NCBI RefSeq assembly: GCF_008124785.1 | Contig: NZ_VNHU01000005.1 | Span: 186,001 to 250,000, forward strand | DNA: 64,000 nt | Direction: 5' to 3' | Source of the DNA: Aquimarina intermedia | GTDB lineage: Bacteria > Bacteroidota > Bacteroidia > Flavobacteriales > Flavobacteriaceae | Part shown: piece by piece, positions 28,109 to 36,884 of the stretch | How the letters are laid out: every line of letters starts with the position of its first letter | How positions within the stretch are numbered: position 1 is the first letter of the stretch | Position numbers and translations under genes: made by a program | The notes under the pieces: model-generated | Told to the model about the DNA's origin: nothing | What the model saw: the letters and a program-made list of their open reading frames with translations, nothing else | Database searches by the model: none

Positions 28109-29740
28109 ATGACTGAGTTTGTTAGAAAAATTGTTCCGAATGCAAAAGATGATGTACTGGCGGGAATTACAGTGTCACTAGCTATGATACCAGAGGTGGT
28201 TGCATTTGCATTTGTAGCTCAGATAGACCCCTTGGTGGCGCTTTCAGGTGCATTTATTATTGGGTTGATAGCAGCTATTTTTGGAGGAAGACCAGGTCTT
28301 ATTTCAGGGGCTGCAGGTGCAGTTGCTGTGATATTTGTGCATTTGATTTCTGAAGGTCATGCAAGAGGTCTTGCTTTTGAAACACCAATAGAGAACATGG
28401 GATATTACTATCTCCTGGCTACAGTTATTTTAATGGGTATTATACAGATCGGTGCCGGTGTTTTAAAATTGGGTCGTTTTGTACGCTTGATTCCCCACCC
28501 GGTTATGATGGGATTTGTTAACGGATTGGCAATTGTGATTTTTATTGCGCAAGTTAAAATGTTTTCGCATAAACAATTAGAAGTTACTGCTGACGGAGTT
28601 AAAAAATATATCAATATTCCTATGGAAGGCAGTGAACTGTATACAACGCTCGCTTTAGTTCTATTAACGATGGGTATTGTATGGCTATTACCAAAACTTA
28701 CTACCAAAATCCCCGCTGCTTTAACGGCGATTCTTGTGACCACCGGAGTGGTGATTTTCGCCAAATTAAATGTTAGTACCGTGGGCTCTTATATTCGTGA
28801 AGGAGGAGGAGATGGTCTTTCTGGTGAATTACCAACGCCAAATCTCGAATTATGGGAGTATCTTCCTTTTACTGCCGATACGTTTTCCTTTATTCTTCCA
28901 TATGCATTTTTGGCTGCTTCTGTAGGTCTTATAGAATCTTTGATGACGATGAACTTGGTTGATGAGTTGACGGAGTCTCGAGGAAATGGTAATCGTGAAT
29001 GTATGGCACAAGGATTAGGTAATATGATGAGTGGGTTGTTTGGAGGTACCGGAGGATGTGGAATGATTGGCCAAACCGTAATTAATATCAACGCGGGTGG
29101 ACGCGGACGACTATCCGGTATTATGATGGCACTTACATTATTGACTTTTATATTGTTTACGGATCAATATATAGAGCAGGTACCAATTGCCGCATTGGTT
29201 GGGGTCATGTTTATGATGGTTATTGAAACCTTTGCATGGTCCAGTTTTAGAATCCTCAGAAAAATTCCTAAATCAGATGCGGCAGTGCTAATTATTGTTT
29301 CTGCAGTAACGGTGGTATATGATTTAGCAATTGCCGTGTTTGTCGGGGTGATCATATCGGCGCTTGTGTTTGCATGGGAAAATGCAAAACGTATTCGAGC
29401 GCGTAAACATATAAAGGAAGATGGTACTAAGGTTTATGAAATTTGGGGTCCTTTATTCTTTGGTTCTATTCAAGATTTTAATGGGAAATTTGATATAAAG
29501 AATGACCCGGATATGGTTGAAATTGATTTTATGGAATCTCGCGTAACAGATCACTCAGCGCTTGAAGCCATATTCAATTTGGTAGGGAAGTATGAGGATG
29601 CTGGAAAACAGGTGCGTATAAAACATTTGAGTGAAGAATGTCAGGCATTAATGATCAAAGCTTCTCCTAAATTAGCAGGTGTTATAGAGCCTAATGTCGA
29701 CGATCCTCGTTACCATGTAATGGCCAAAGTAATGAAATAA
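28109..29740 (+). CDS. SulP-family anion transporter
   Basis: 543 residues: a 10-14 helix membrane domain (about 12-410) and a C-terminal cytoplasmic STAS domain (about 435-535). DDVLAGITVSLAMIPEVVAF and GGRPGLISGAAGAVAV are typical SulP motifs, and the STAS loop is ESRVTDHSALEAI. The family carries bicarbonate, sulfate or dicarboxylates; with no carbonic anhydrase or sulfate genes nearby the substrate stays open. It is upstream of the Lgt-like gene with 50 bases between. Confidence 0.9.
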   Translation: MTEFVRKIVPNAKDDVLAGITVSLAMIPEVVAFAFVAQIDPLVALSGAFIIGLIAAIFGGRPGLISGAAGAVAVIFVHLISEGHARGLAFETPIENMGYYYLLATVILMGIIQIGAGVLKLGRFVRLIPHPVMMGFVNGLAIVIFIAQVKMFSHKQLEVTADGVKKYINIPMEGSELYTTLALVLLTMGIVWLLPKLTTKIPAALTAILVTTGVVIFAKLNVSTVGSYIREGGGDGLSGELPTPNLELWEYLPFTADTFSFILPYAFLAASVGLIESLMTMNLVDELTESRGNGNRECMAQGLGNMMSGLFGGTGGCGMIGQTVININAGGRGRLSGIMMALTLLTFILFTDQYIEQVPIAALVGVMFMMVIETFAWSSFRILRKIPKSDAAVLIIVSAVTVVYDLAIAVFVGVIISALVFAWENAKRIRARKHIKEDGTKVYEIWGPLFFGSIQDFNGKFDIKNDPDMVEIDFMESRVTDHSALEAIFNLVGKYEDAGKQVRIKHLSEECQALMIKASPKLAGVIEPNVDDPRYHVMAKVMK

Positions 29741-29790
29741 ATAAGATTTTATATCTTTAGCAGGTCTAACAACCTGATCAATTAAATAAA

Positions 29791-30549
29791 ATGGATATTC
29801 CTGTTGAGCCTATAGTTTTTGGTGTTCAATTGAATATCCATTTACTTTTTGAGTATCTGGCGTTCTTTGTTGGTTTTCGTTATTATATTTATTTACGAAA
29901 GAGATCCAACAACACCATTTCGTCTACTAATCGGCTGTCTATAATTATAGGTGCAGTGTTTGGTGCTTTTTTAGGATCTCGTGTGTTTGGTTATTTAGAA
30001 CATCCCATCGCGATTTCCAATCTAACCGAAGTATTGCAATTGCTTAATTCTAAAACTATTATGGGGGGATTGTTTGGAGGTTTGTTAGGAGTTGAGGTGA
30101 GTAAAAAGATAATCGGGGAGCAGCGATCCTCAGGCGATTTATTTGTATATCCTTTACTATTAGCTATCCTTATTGGTAGAATTGGCTGTTTTTTAAACGG
30201 AATTAATGAATTTACCTACGGCGTTGAAACTGATTTTTTTTTGGGAATGGATCTTGGGGATGGGATACATCGCCATCCGTTATCAGTATATGAAATCTTC
30301 TTTTTAATAGCGCTCTGGATCTTTTTAAGGTATAAAGAGACGCAGTTTGAGAGTAATCAAGGGTTGCTTTTTAGAGTTTTTATGATTGGATATTTTTCCT
30401 TCCGTTTTCTGATAGAATTTCTTAAACCAAATGAATTTTTGATATTGGGACTCAGTAGTATCCAGTATTTATGTATTTTGTGTCTGCTTTACTATCGCAA
30501 AACGATTGCAATACTTTTCTCAAGTACAAACGTACCACAGTTGAGATAG
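29791..30549 (+). CDS. Lgt-like membrane protein, altered active site
   Basis: 252-residue integral membrane protein resembling prolipoprotein diacylglyceryl transferase (Lgt). Shared with E. coli Lgt by eye: GRIG-x-FLNG (R130 = Lgt R143, N136), RHPLSVYE (161-168), and GYFSFRFLIEF (R205 = R239, E209 = E243). However, the essential Lgt His103 (FHGG) is Met91 (IMGG) here, and Asn146 is Cys133. It is also shorter than most Lgt. It is therefore probably a paralogue acting on another lipid substrate or without transferase activity. It sits 45 bases upstream of the radical SAM gene. Confidence 0.75.
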   Translation: MDIPVEPIVFGVQLNIHLLFEYLAFFVGFRYYIYLRKRSNNTISSTNRLSIIIGAVFGAFLGSRVFGYLEHPIAISNLTEVLQLLNSKTIMGGLFGGLLGVEVSKKIIGEQRSSGDLFVYPLLLAILIGRIGCFLNGINEFTYGVETDFFLGMDLGDGIHRHPLSVYEIFFLIALWIFLRYKETQFESNQGLLFRVFMIGYFSFRFLIEFLKPNEFLILGLSSIQYLCILCLLYYRKTIAILFSSTNVPQLR

Positions 30550-30594
30550 GTGTTGTTAGACTCGAACAAAAAGCAAAAAAACTAAGCTCATACC

Positions 30595-31989
30595 ATGCCT
30601 ACAAGATCCTATACGTATTATGATTTTACTTTAAGTTTATGTCCGACGTGTCTCAAAAGAATTGATGCTAAAATAGTATTTGAAGATGAAAAAGTATATA
30701 TGCTGAAACGCTGCCCGGTGCATGGGCGATCCAAAGTGTTAATAGCCGATGATATCGCATACTATAAAAACCTACGAAATTATAATAAACCTTCAGAATT
30801 TCCATATAAATTTAATACAACCACTGATTATGGATGCCCCTACGATTGTGGGTTATGTCCGGATCATGAGCAGCATTCCTGTTTGTCGATAGTTGAAGTT
30901 ACAGATCGTTGTAACCTGAGCTGTCCAACGTGTTATGCGGGGTCGTCCCCAACGTATGGCAGACATCGTACGCTCGATGAAATAAAAAAGATGCTCGATA
31001 CGATCGTAGCTAATGAAAACGAGCCTGATGTCGTTCAAATAAGTGGAGGTGAACCTACGGTGCATCCTCAGTTTTTTGAAATTTTGGATTACGCAAAACA
31101 ATTGCCCATACGGCATTTGATGTTAAATACTAACGGAATTAGAATAGCAAAGAATAAAAAATTTGTAGAGCGTTTAGCTGGCTATATGCCTGACTTTGAA
31201 ATCTATTTACAATTCGACTCGTTACAACCTGAAGTGCTGAAAAAGATGCGAGGTGAAGATCTTACTCAGGTACGCAAACGTGCTCTTGACAATTTAAATG
31301 AATTTAACTTGTCTACTACGCTGGTAGTAACTTTAGAAAAGCATTTAAATGATCATGAAATAGGAGAAATTTTAGCGTACGCAGTACAACAAAAATGTGT
31401 ACGGGGTGTCACTTTTCAGCCAACACAAATCGCGGGTCGTTTAGAGGACTTTGATGCTCAAAAAAACCGTATTACGTTGACCGAAGTACGCAGAAAAATA
31501 CTAGAGCAATTTCCTGTTTTTGAGTCAGATGATCTGATTCCCGTGCCATGTAATCCTGATGCCTTGGTTATGGGATATGCGCTCAAAAATGATGAGGGGG
31601 TTCTTCCCTTAACACGATACATCAATCCGGCAGATCTATTGGATAATGGTAAAAACACCATCGTGTACGAGCAGGATCAAGAACTACACGGCAAAATGCT
31701 TGAACTGTTTAGTACTGGAAATTCTGTTGCAACAGCTAACGAAAATTTAAAATCTATCATGTGTTGTTTGCCTGAAATCGAAGCACCAGATTTGGGATAT
31801 GATAATCTTTTTCGCATCATAATTATGCAATTTATTGATGCATACAACTTTGATGTGCGATCCATTAAAAAGTCCTGTGTTCATATAGTGGATAAAGATT
31901 ATAAAATTATTCCTTTTGAAACCATGAACCTCTTTTATCGCGATGATAAACGAGACTATTTAGAGAAACTTAGAAATAACGAAATATGA
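30595..31989 (+). CDS. Radical SAM protein resembling Tes (tetraether synthase)
   Basis: 464 residues. An N-terminal zinc/iron-like region (C16-x2-C19, C40, H43) and a second cysteine set (C81, C85, C88, C96; GCPYDCGLCPDH) precede the radical SAM motif C106-x3-C110-x2-C113 in EVTDRCNLSCPTCYAG; ISGGEPTVHP follows. This order is that of COG1964, which includes archaeal Tes that couples two archaeol tails into tetraether lipids. C-terminal cysteines (IMCCLP) may bind another cluster. Substrate here unknown; bacterial Tes-like proteins need not make tetraethers. Cytoplasmic or membrane-associated. Confidence 0.85.
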   Translation: MPTRSYTYYDFTLSLCPTCLKRIDAKIVFEDEKVYMLKRCPVHGRSKVLIADDIAYYKNLRNYNKPSEFPYKFNTTTDYGCPYDCGLCPDHEQHSCLSIVEVTDRCNLSCPTCYAGSSPTYGRHRTLDEIKKMLDTIVANENEPDVVQISGGEPTVHPQFFEILDYAKQLPIRHLMLNTNGIRIAKNKKFVERLAGYMPDFEIYLQFDSLQPEVLKKMRGEDLTQVRKRALDNLNEFNLSTTLVVTLEKHLNDHEIGEILAYAVQQKCVRGVTFQPTQIAGRLEDFDAQKNRITLTEVRRKILEQFPVFESDDLIPVPCNPDALVMGYALKNDEGVLPLTRYINPADLLDNGKNTIVYEQDQELHGKMLELFSTGNSVATANENLKSIMCCLPEIEAPDLGYDNLFRIIIMQFIDAYNFDVRSIKKSCVHIVDKDYKIIPFETMNLFYRDDKRDYLEKLRNNEI

Positions 31990-32204
31990 TAGCTACTTTA
32001 ATAATGCTGGAAGGAGGTAATTACGACGGTATCATTTATTTTATTCTGGGAATCATGTTTGGGCCACCACTGGTTTTAGGATTCATAGGTTTAGTGCTTT
32101 GGAAGACATTACAAAAAAAAGCAGCAAAAGTGTTCTTTATCCTGGCCGGTGTATATCTTATAGTTGGACTGGGAATTTGCGGTGCCCTGATAATAGGGAG
32201 TTAG
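31986..32204 (+). CDS. Two-helix small membrane protein
   Basis: 72 residues with two hydrophobic helices (about 16-38 and 46-70) joined by a short basic turn (LWKTLQKKAAK). Its ATG overlaps the radical SAM stop (ATGA), so translation is coupled and the two products are probably needed together, perhaps to hold the enzyme at the membrane. Its 3' end overlaps the convergent methyltransferase by 4 bases. I do not recognise a family. Confidence 0.65.
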   Translation: MIATLIMLEGGNYDGIIYFILGIMFGPPLVLGFIGLVLWKTLQKKAAKVFFILAGVYLIVGLGICGALIIGS

Positions 32205-33022
32205 TTTTTCTTTAAAATATATAAACTTTCGTTCAATACTTCGGTTTTTTTAGGCAGCTTATAGTTTACTGCATAGACACGGGCAGTTTCAAATTCATCA
32301 GTATTTTTTAATAGCGTATATTCTTTTAAGTTTTGATAGAATGAAACAGGAAGTGTTTGATGCGCAAATGTATCGTTGGTGTCATTATTCTTATCAAAAT
32401 AAGCCAATAACTTTTGATAAACATCCGTTGTCTGGACTTGAGGATCGTAGGACACACTACCTAAGAGATCTCCACTTTTTTGAATCGCTCCGAATAGTTG
32501 AAATAACTCGTTGGTTGTTTTTGAATTTAGAAAAAACAGTACCCCTTCCAAAAGAATAAACGTAGGGGCATCAGTTAATGATTTTGTTAGTTCATGTACT
32601 ATTTTATTTACCGCAATCGTATTAAAATCCATCGATAAATAGTTGATTTTACGTTTTGGTAGCGTGCCATCTTTCATCCATGCAGCAATTTTTTCTTTTT
32701 TATAATTTACGATATCTTCCTTATCGATTTCAACCGTTTGTACAGTTTCAGGAAGTACAAATTGATACATACTAAAACCTGCACCAAAATTTAATAAAGT
32801 TGCATTTGGATAGCGCTCAAAGAATGCGGTCATCTCTTCCAGAAAGAAGCGGTTTCTTAGACTATGCAGTAGAGGCTCATGTTCAGAAATAAAATCTAAA
32901 ATTTCAGGAAGAAGACTGTCGGTTTTAGAGTTGTTCCAAAGATGTGCGTATGGATCTTTACTTACCTCGGGATGCATGGATCGATACGTGGATATTATAA
33001 AGGCAGTTTCGTGGATTTGCAT
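32201..33022 (-). CDS. Class I SAM methyltransferase, LCM-like
   Basis: 273 residues. SAM-binding motif I is LLNFGAGFSMYQF (about 78-90), the acidic residue follows in VQTVEIDKEDI, and ILLEGVLFFLNSK is the post-motif typical of the leucine carboxyl methyltransferase (PPM1/Tcmp) group. Bacterial members methylate diverse small molecules. It is convergent with the Lgt/radical SAM cassette, overlapping it by 4 bases, and so is not part of that operon. It follows the VOC gene on the same strand after about 70 bases. Confidence 0.75.
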   Translation of the reverse strand: MQIHETAFIISTYRSMHPEVSKDPYAHLWNNSKTDSLLPEILDFISEHEPLLHSLRNRFFLEEMTAFFERYPNATLLNFGAGFSMYQFVLPETVQTVEIDKEDIVNYKKEKIAAWMKDGTLPKRKINYLSMDFNTIAVNKIVHELTKSLTDAPTFILLEGVLFFLNSKTTNELFQLFGAIQKSGDLLGSVSYDPQVQTTDVYQKLLAYFDKNNDTNDTFAHQTLPVSFYQNLKEYTLLKNTDEFETARVYAVNYKLPKKTEVLNESLYILKKN

Positions 33023-33091
33023 GGATTACAAATAGTTTGTTCAATTCAATAAATATATTAAATATCCAATTTAGTTCTTCAAAATCAACAG

Positions 33092-33490
33092 CTAATTTGT
33101 AAAGTTTCTCTCTATCAAATCCCAGGTATTTCCATATAAGTCCTCAAAAACAACTACAGTTCCATACGGTTCTTCTCGTGGTTCTTCTTTAAAAACTACT
33201 CCCTTGCCTTTCATACTGTTGTAGTCTCTCCAAAAATCATCAGTATGGAGAAATAAAAACACACGTCCGCCGGTTTGATTACCGATAGCTAATTTTTGAG
33301 CTTCATTAGTGGCTTTGCCCAAAATAAGTCTGGTTTCTGACTCTTGACTGGGAGCAAGTACTACCCAGCGCTTGGTATCATCGATTTTAAAATCTTCAAT
33401 TATAATAAAACCTAAGCCTTTTGTGTAATACGAAATAGCTTCGTCGTAGTCTTTTACAACGATCTTAATACCTCCCAGATATTTTTTCAT
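33092..33490 (-). CDS. VOC-fold (glyoxalase-like) protein
   Basis: 132 residues forming two beta-alpha-beta-beta-beta modules: KIVVKDYDEAISYYTKGLGF at the start and VVVFEDLYGNTWDLIER at the end, as in glyoxalase I, bleomycin-resistance and extradiol dioxygenase relatives. Substrate not predictable. It starts 3 bases after coaD, so it is in the ddl-coaD transcript. Confidence 0.85.
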   Translation of the reverse strand: MKKYLGGIKIVVKDYDEAISYYTKGLGFIIIEDFKIDDTKRWVVLAPSQESETRLILGKATNEAQKLAIGNQTGGRVFLFLHTDDFWRDYNSMKGKGVVFKEEPREEPYGTVVVFEDLYGNTWDLIERNFTN

Positions 33491-33493
33491 GGT

Positions 33494-33952
33494 TTACTTG
33501 TTTACGCGAACTGTGTCGGGGACGAGTCCCGTATAGTCGCCACCGTGACGTATAACATCTCGCACAATAGATGAGGAGATATAACTTTTTCCCGAAGAGG
33601 TTAATAAAAATACAGTTTCAATTTCAGACATTTTGCGATTGGTGTGGGCAATTGCTTTTTCAAACTCAAAATCACCGGGGTTACGGAGTCCTCTCAAAAT
33701 AAATTGTGCATTTTGAGTCCGACAAAAATCAACAGTCAGCCCTTTATAGGTCATTACTTTGATTCGGGGCTCATTTTTGAAAGCTTCTTTCATGAACCGG
33801 GTTCTCTCCTCAAGGGAGAACATATATTTTTTATCAGCATTGATACCGATTGCCAAAATAATTTCGTCAAAGAGTGTAAGTCCCCGCTCGATGATGTCAT
33901 AATGTCCTAAGGTGATCGGGTCAAACGACCCTGGAAAAACTGCTCTTCTCAT
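33494..33952 (-). CDS. coaD: Phosphopantetheine adenylyltransferase
   Basis: Makes dephospho-CoA from 4'-phosphopantetheine and ATP. The family start MRRAVFPGSFDPITLGH includes the TxGH nucleotidyl-transfer motif, and the ATP site SSSIVRDVIRHGGD is near the end. I use the ATG at 33952 (152 residues) because it matches family N-termini; an ATG five codons upstream is also in frame. It follows ddl by 19 bases. Confidence 0.95.
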   Translation of the reverse strand: MRRAVFPGSFDPITLGHYDIIERGLTLFDEIILAIGINADKKYMFSLEERTRFMKEAFKNEPRIKVMTYKGLTVDFCRTQNAQFILRGLRNPGDFEFEKAIAHTNRKMSEIETVFLLTSSGKSYISSSIVRDVIRHGGDYTGLVPDTVRVNK

Positions 33953-33971
33953 GATGTTTTTAATCAAATTG

Positions 33972-34964
33972 TTATTCGCTCCATGCGGGTTTGTTTATAC
34001 ACGCTTCAATAACATTAGTAAATAATTCTTGAAGTGAGATGCCGGCTTTTAAGGCTTGTTGCGGTAAAATGCTAGCTTCACTAAGTCCCGGATTCGTATT
34101 TAATTCTAAAAAATGAGGTTCTCCATTATGAAAAATGTATTCACTACGAGAAAAACCTTTCATTTTAAGCGTTTGATATACTTTTAACGCCAGTTCTTTT
34201 ACTTTCTCTGTATCTTCCTCAGACAATCTTGCGGGGGTGATTTCTTCTGACTGACCTAAATATTTGGCTTCGTAATCAAAAAACTCATTATGACTTACAA
34301 TTTCTGTTATAGGTAGTACGATATCTTCTCCATTAAAATTAATAACCCCAACGGAGACTTCGGTGCCACTTAAAAAAGACTCTATGATAATTTCATCATC
34401 TTCTTTGTAGGCATGTTCGATTGCCGGCAATAACTCCTGAAGTATTTTAACTTTTGATATACCGTAGCTGCTTCCTGCTTTATTCGCTTTTACGAAACAA
34501 GGCAAACCGACTGTGTTTATGATGGCTTCAGGGTCTATGGGATCCCCTTGATTAAGGAAATAATTACTGGCCGTCGGGATACCATACGGTTTAAGTGTAC
34601 TGATGCAATCTCGCTTGTTAAAAGATAACGCTGCTTGATAATAGTCGCAAGAGGTCTGGGGTATCCTAATTAATCTGAAATAGGCTTGAAGCAAACCATC
34701 TTCTCCAGGGGTACCATGGACTGTATTAAATGCAGCGTCAAAGGTGATCTTCTCACCATCGATAAGTACAGAAAAATCATTTCTGTCAATAGTATGAGTT
34801 GCATCGCTATCATCCACATAAAACCATCGCTCTTTTGTAATATGCACTCTGTAAGGTGTATATTTATCTCGATCAATGTGTTTATAAACAACGTTTCCGC
34901 TGTTAATGGATATATCGAATTCACTCGAATATCCACCCATGAGAATGGCAATGTTCTTTTTCAT
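33972..34964 (-). CDS. ddl: D-alanine--D-alanine ligase
   Basis: ATP-grasp enzyme making the D-Ala-D-Ala dipeptide for peptidoglycan. NIAILMGGYSSEFDIS is the N-terminal substrate loop, VKANKAGSSYGISKV the ATP-grasp lid, and HFLELNTNPGLSEASILPQQ the metal and ligase site. The start at 34964 (MKKNIAILMGG) fits the family and lies just downstream of a -7 box; 330 residues. First gene of ddl-coaD-VOC, divergent from the PASTA gene. Confidence 0.95.
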   Translation of the reverse strand: MKKNIAILMGGYSSEFDISINSGNVVYKHIDRDKYTPYRVHITKERWFYVDDSDATHTIDRNDFSVLIDGEKITFDAAFNTVHGTPGEDGLLQAYFRLIRIPQTSCDYYQAALSFNKRDCISTLKPYGIPTASNYFLNQGDPIDPEAIINTVGLPCFVKANKAGSSYGISKVKILQELLPAIEHAYKEDDEIIIESFLSGTEVSVGVINFNGEDIVLPITEIVSHNEFFDYEAKYLGQSEEITPARLSEEDTEKVKELALKVYQTLKMKGFSRSEYIFHNGEPHFLELNTNPGLSEASILPQQALKAGISLQELFTNVIEACINKPAWSE

Positions 34965-34982
34965 TAAGGCTATGTTTGATAA

Positions 34983-34990
34983 CAAAAATA
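34983..34990 (-). promoter_or_regulatory. -7 box of ddl
   Basis: TATTTTTG on the minus strand, 18 bases before the ddl start. A TTG at 35008-35006 is only 15 bases upstream, so the -33 element is uncertain. It excludes the in-frame ATG at 34994 as start. Confidence 0.45.
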
Positions 34991-35030
34991 TCATTTATCT
35001 AATAACAAAGCGTAAAACTTTCCGTTTTTA

Positions 35031-35038
35031 TATCTTTG
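35031..35038 (+). promoter_or_regulatory. -7 box of the PASTA/rluD operon
   Basis: TATCTTTG, exact to consensus, 20 bases before the PASTA gene start at 35059. No clear TTG at the right distance. Confidence 0.45.
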
Positions 35039-35058
35039 CGCAAACTATCGATCTGTAT

Positions 35059-35640
35059 ATGAATTTCTTTAAATTTATTTTTAGCAAACTTTTTCTGATT
35101 CAGTTAATACTTGCTGTAGCCTTATTTGTGATTTTGTGTTTTGTCACCTTACAATGGTTGGACAGTACTACCAATCACGATCAACGTATTGTCGTGCCAA
35201 GTTTAAGTAAAAAAACATTGGACGAGGTAAAACAGATTTTAGAAGAAAAGGAATTGCGTTATGAAGTGCAGGATTCTGCCAATTTTGACCCTGCGTACCC
35301 AAGATATTCGGTTATAGAGCAAAACCCTGCAGCCGGTAATAGCGTTAAAGAAAATCGTAAAATTTATGTCACGTTGAACCCCTCGGGATACCGCAAAATT
35401 GAAATTCCGCAAGATGTTATACAAAAAACAAGACGACAGGTAGAACCAAAACTTTTGGCACTAGGATTTAAAATAGGATCCATTACCTATAAACCAAATA
35501 TTGCAGAAGATATGGTGTTAGAGCTGCGTCATAAAGGTAAGCGTGTACAACCGGGGACAAAATTAATGAAAACTTCTACGATAGATTTGGTTTTGGGAGA
35601 TGGTAAAGGAGCAACAATTAATTTATCTGACGATAATTAG
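35059..35640 (+). CDS. PASTA-domain membrane protein
   Basis: 193 residues from the ATG at 35059: a short cytoplasmic end, one membrane helix (about 12-32), then PASTA repeats outside. The first is VPSLSKKTLDEVKQILEEKE to VIEQNPAAGNSVKENRKIYV; a second follows (IEIPQDVIQKTRRQVEPKL to GTKLMKTSTIDLVLG). PASTA domains bind muropeptide or beta-lactam-like ligands in kinases and penicillin-binding proteins, but here no kinase domain is attached. Between ddl and rluD in the usual flavobacterial order. Confidence 0.88.
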   Translation: MNFFKFIFSKLFLIQLILAVALFVILCFVTLQWLDSTTNHDQRIVVPSLSKKTLDEVKQILEEKELRYEVQDSANFDPAYPRYSVIEQNPAAGNSVKENRKIYVTLNPSGYRKIEIPQDVIQKTRRQVEPKLLALGFKIGSITYKPNIAEDMVLELRHKGKRVQPGTKLMKTSTIDLVLGDGKGATINLSDDN

Positions 35641-35715
35641 GATTGCTCTGATTGATAAGAGAATTTGCTCTTAAGCTCGCTGCTATACACATATGTTAAT
35701 TTAATACTACTCACG

Positions 35716-36768
35716 TTGGAAGATTATAAAGAACCGGAGAATTTTGATACAAATGATGATGATTTATATGAACATCACCGCTTTGTTGCAAGCAGTGGAC
35801 AAGAGCCCTTGCGAGTAGATAAATTTTTGATGAATTTTGTTGAAAACGCAACGCGCAATAAAATTCAGCAGGCTGCCAAGGACGGGAGTGTATTCGTAAA
35901 CGATATACCGGTCAAGTCAAATTATAAAGTGAAACCCAATGATATAGTTCGGGTGCTGTTTACGCATCCACCTTATGAACAACTACTAACTCCAGAGGCT
36001 ATCCCACTAGATATTGTTTATGAAGATGAAGTATTACTAGTTGTAAATAAGCCAGCAGGTATGGTGGTGCATCCCGGGCACGGTAATTATTCGGGAACTT
36101 TAATTAATGCGTTGGTATATCACTTTGATAATTTACCCAATAACAGCAGTAATCGTCCCGGCTTGGTTCATAGAATTGATAAGGATACTAGCGGACTTTT
36201 GGTGATTGCAAAAACTGAAGAGGCAATGACACACCTCGCCAAACAATTTTTTGATAAGACCTCAGAGCGGGAGTATATTGCCATTGTTTGGGGCAATATT
36301 GAAGATGATGAAGGTACTATCGAAGGTAATATTGGAAGGCATCCAAAAAATCGATTACAAAACACGGTGTATTATGGAGAAGAGGAAGACAAAGGAAAGC
36401 CAGCCGTTACGCATTTCAAAGTAATAGAACGATTGGGGTATGTAACCTTGGTATCGTGTAGGTTAGAAACCGGAAGAACGCATCAAATACGTGTGCACAT
36501 GAAACATATCGGGCATACCTTATTTAACGATGAGCGATATGGAGGTGAGAAAATTCTAAAGGGTACCACCTTTACTAAATATAAGCAGTTCGTCGATAAT
36601 TGCTTTAAAGTTCTGCCAAGACAAGCGTTGCATGCGAGAACTTTGGGTTTCATACATCCTGAAACAGGTGAAAAAATGTATTTTGAAAGCGAAATCCCTG
36701 AAGATATTCAAAACTGTATTGAGAAATGGCGCTCTTATGCCAAAAATCAAACGTTACTTGAAGAATAA
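35716..36768 (+). CDS. rluD: 23S rRNA pseudouridine synthase, RluD-like
   Basis: 350 residues from TTG. S4 RNA-binding domain first (RVDKFLMNF to KPNDIVRV), then the catalytic domain with GLVHRIDKDTSGLLV carrying the nucleophilic Asp, and GRTHQIRVHM. It isomerises uridines in large-subunit rRNA. There is no in-frame ATG before the S4 domain, so the TTG at 35716 (EDYKEPENF follows) is the likely start; another TTG at 35665 is less likely. It follows the PASTA gene by 75 bases. Confidence 0.9.
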   Translation: MEDYKEPENFDTNDDDLYEHHRFVASSGQEPLRVDKFLMNFVENATRNKIQQAAKDGSVFVNDIPVKSNYKVKPNDIVRVLFTHPPYEQLLTPEAIPLDIVYEDEVLLVVNKPAGMVVHPGHGNYSGTLINALVYHFDNLPNNSSNRPGLVHRIDKDTSGLLVIAKTEEAMTHLAKQFFDKTSEREYIAIVWGNIEDDEGTIEGNIGRHPKNRLQNTVYYGEEEDKGKPAVTHFKVIERLGYVTLVSCRLETGRTHQIRVHMKHIGHTLFNDERYGGEKILKGTTFTKYKQFVDNCFKVLPRQALHARTLGFIHPETGEKMYFESEIPEDIQNCIEKWRSYAKNQTLLEE

Positions 36769-36860
36769 TTCTGATGCCCAAAATCTTTTTGCATAAAGAA
36801 TTTAAATACCGGAATAAGAATTTATTTCTAAAAACTATTTTCAGTAGTAATACAAGGATG

Positions 36861-36868
36861 TATTTTTG
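36861..36868 (+). promoter_or_regulatory. -7 box of yaaA
   Basis: TATTTTTG, exact to consensus, 16 bases before the yaaA start codon. Only a TTTTC, not TTG, sits about 19 bases upstream. Confidence 0.45.
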
Positions 36869-36884
36869 AAATAAAATACAGCAA

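Noticed and set aside
28109..29740. SulP transporter as part of the lipid cassette
   Set aside because: It has its own promoter and an unrelated function; the 50-base gap allows read-through, but nothing else links it.
32201..33022. Methyltransferase as fourth member of the Lgt/radical SAM cassette
   Set aside because: It is on the opposite strand and convergent, so it cannot be in the same operon; a functional link is possible but unsupported.
34906..35058. N-terminal extension of the PASTA protein
   Set aside because: It overlaps ddl and lies upstream of the -7 box at 35031; the ATG at 35059 gives a normal membrane anchor.
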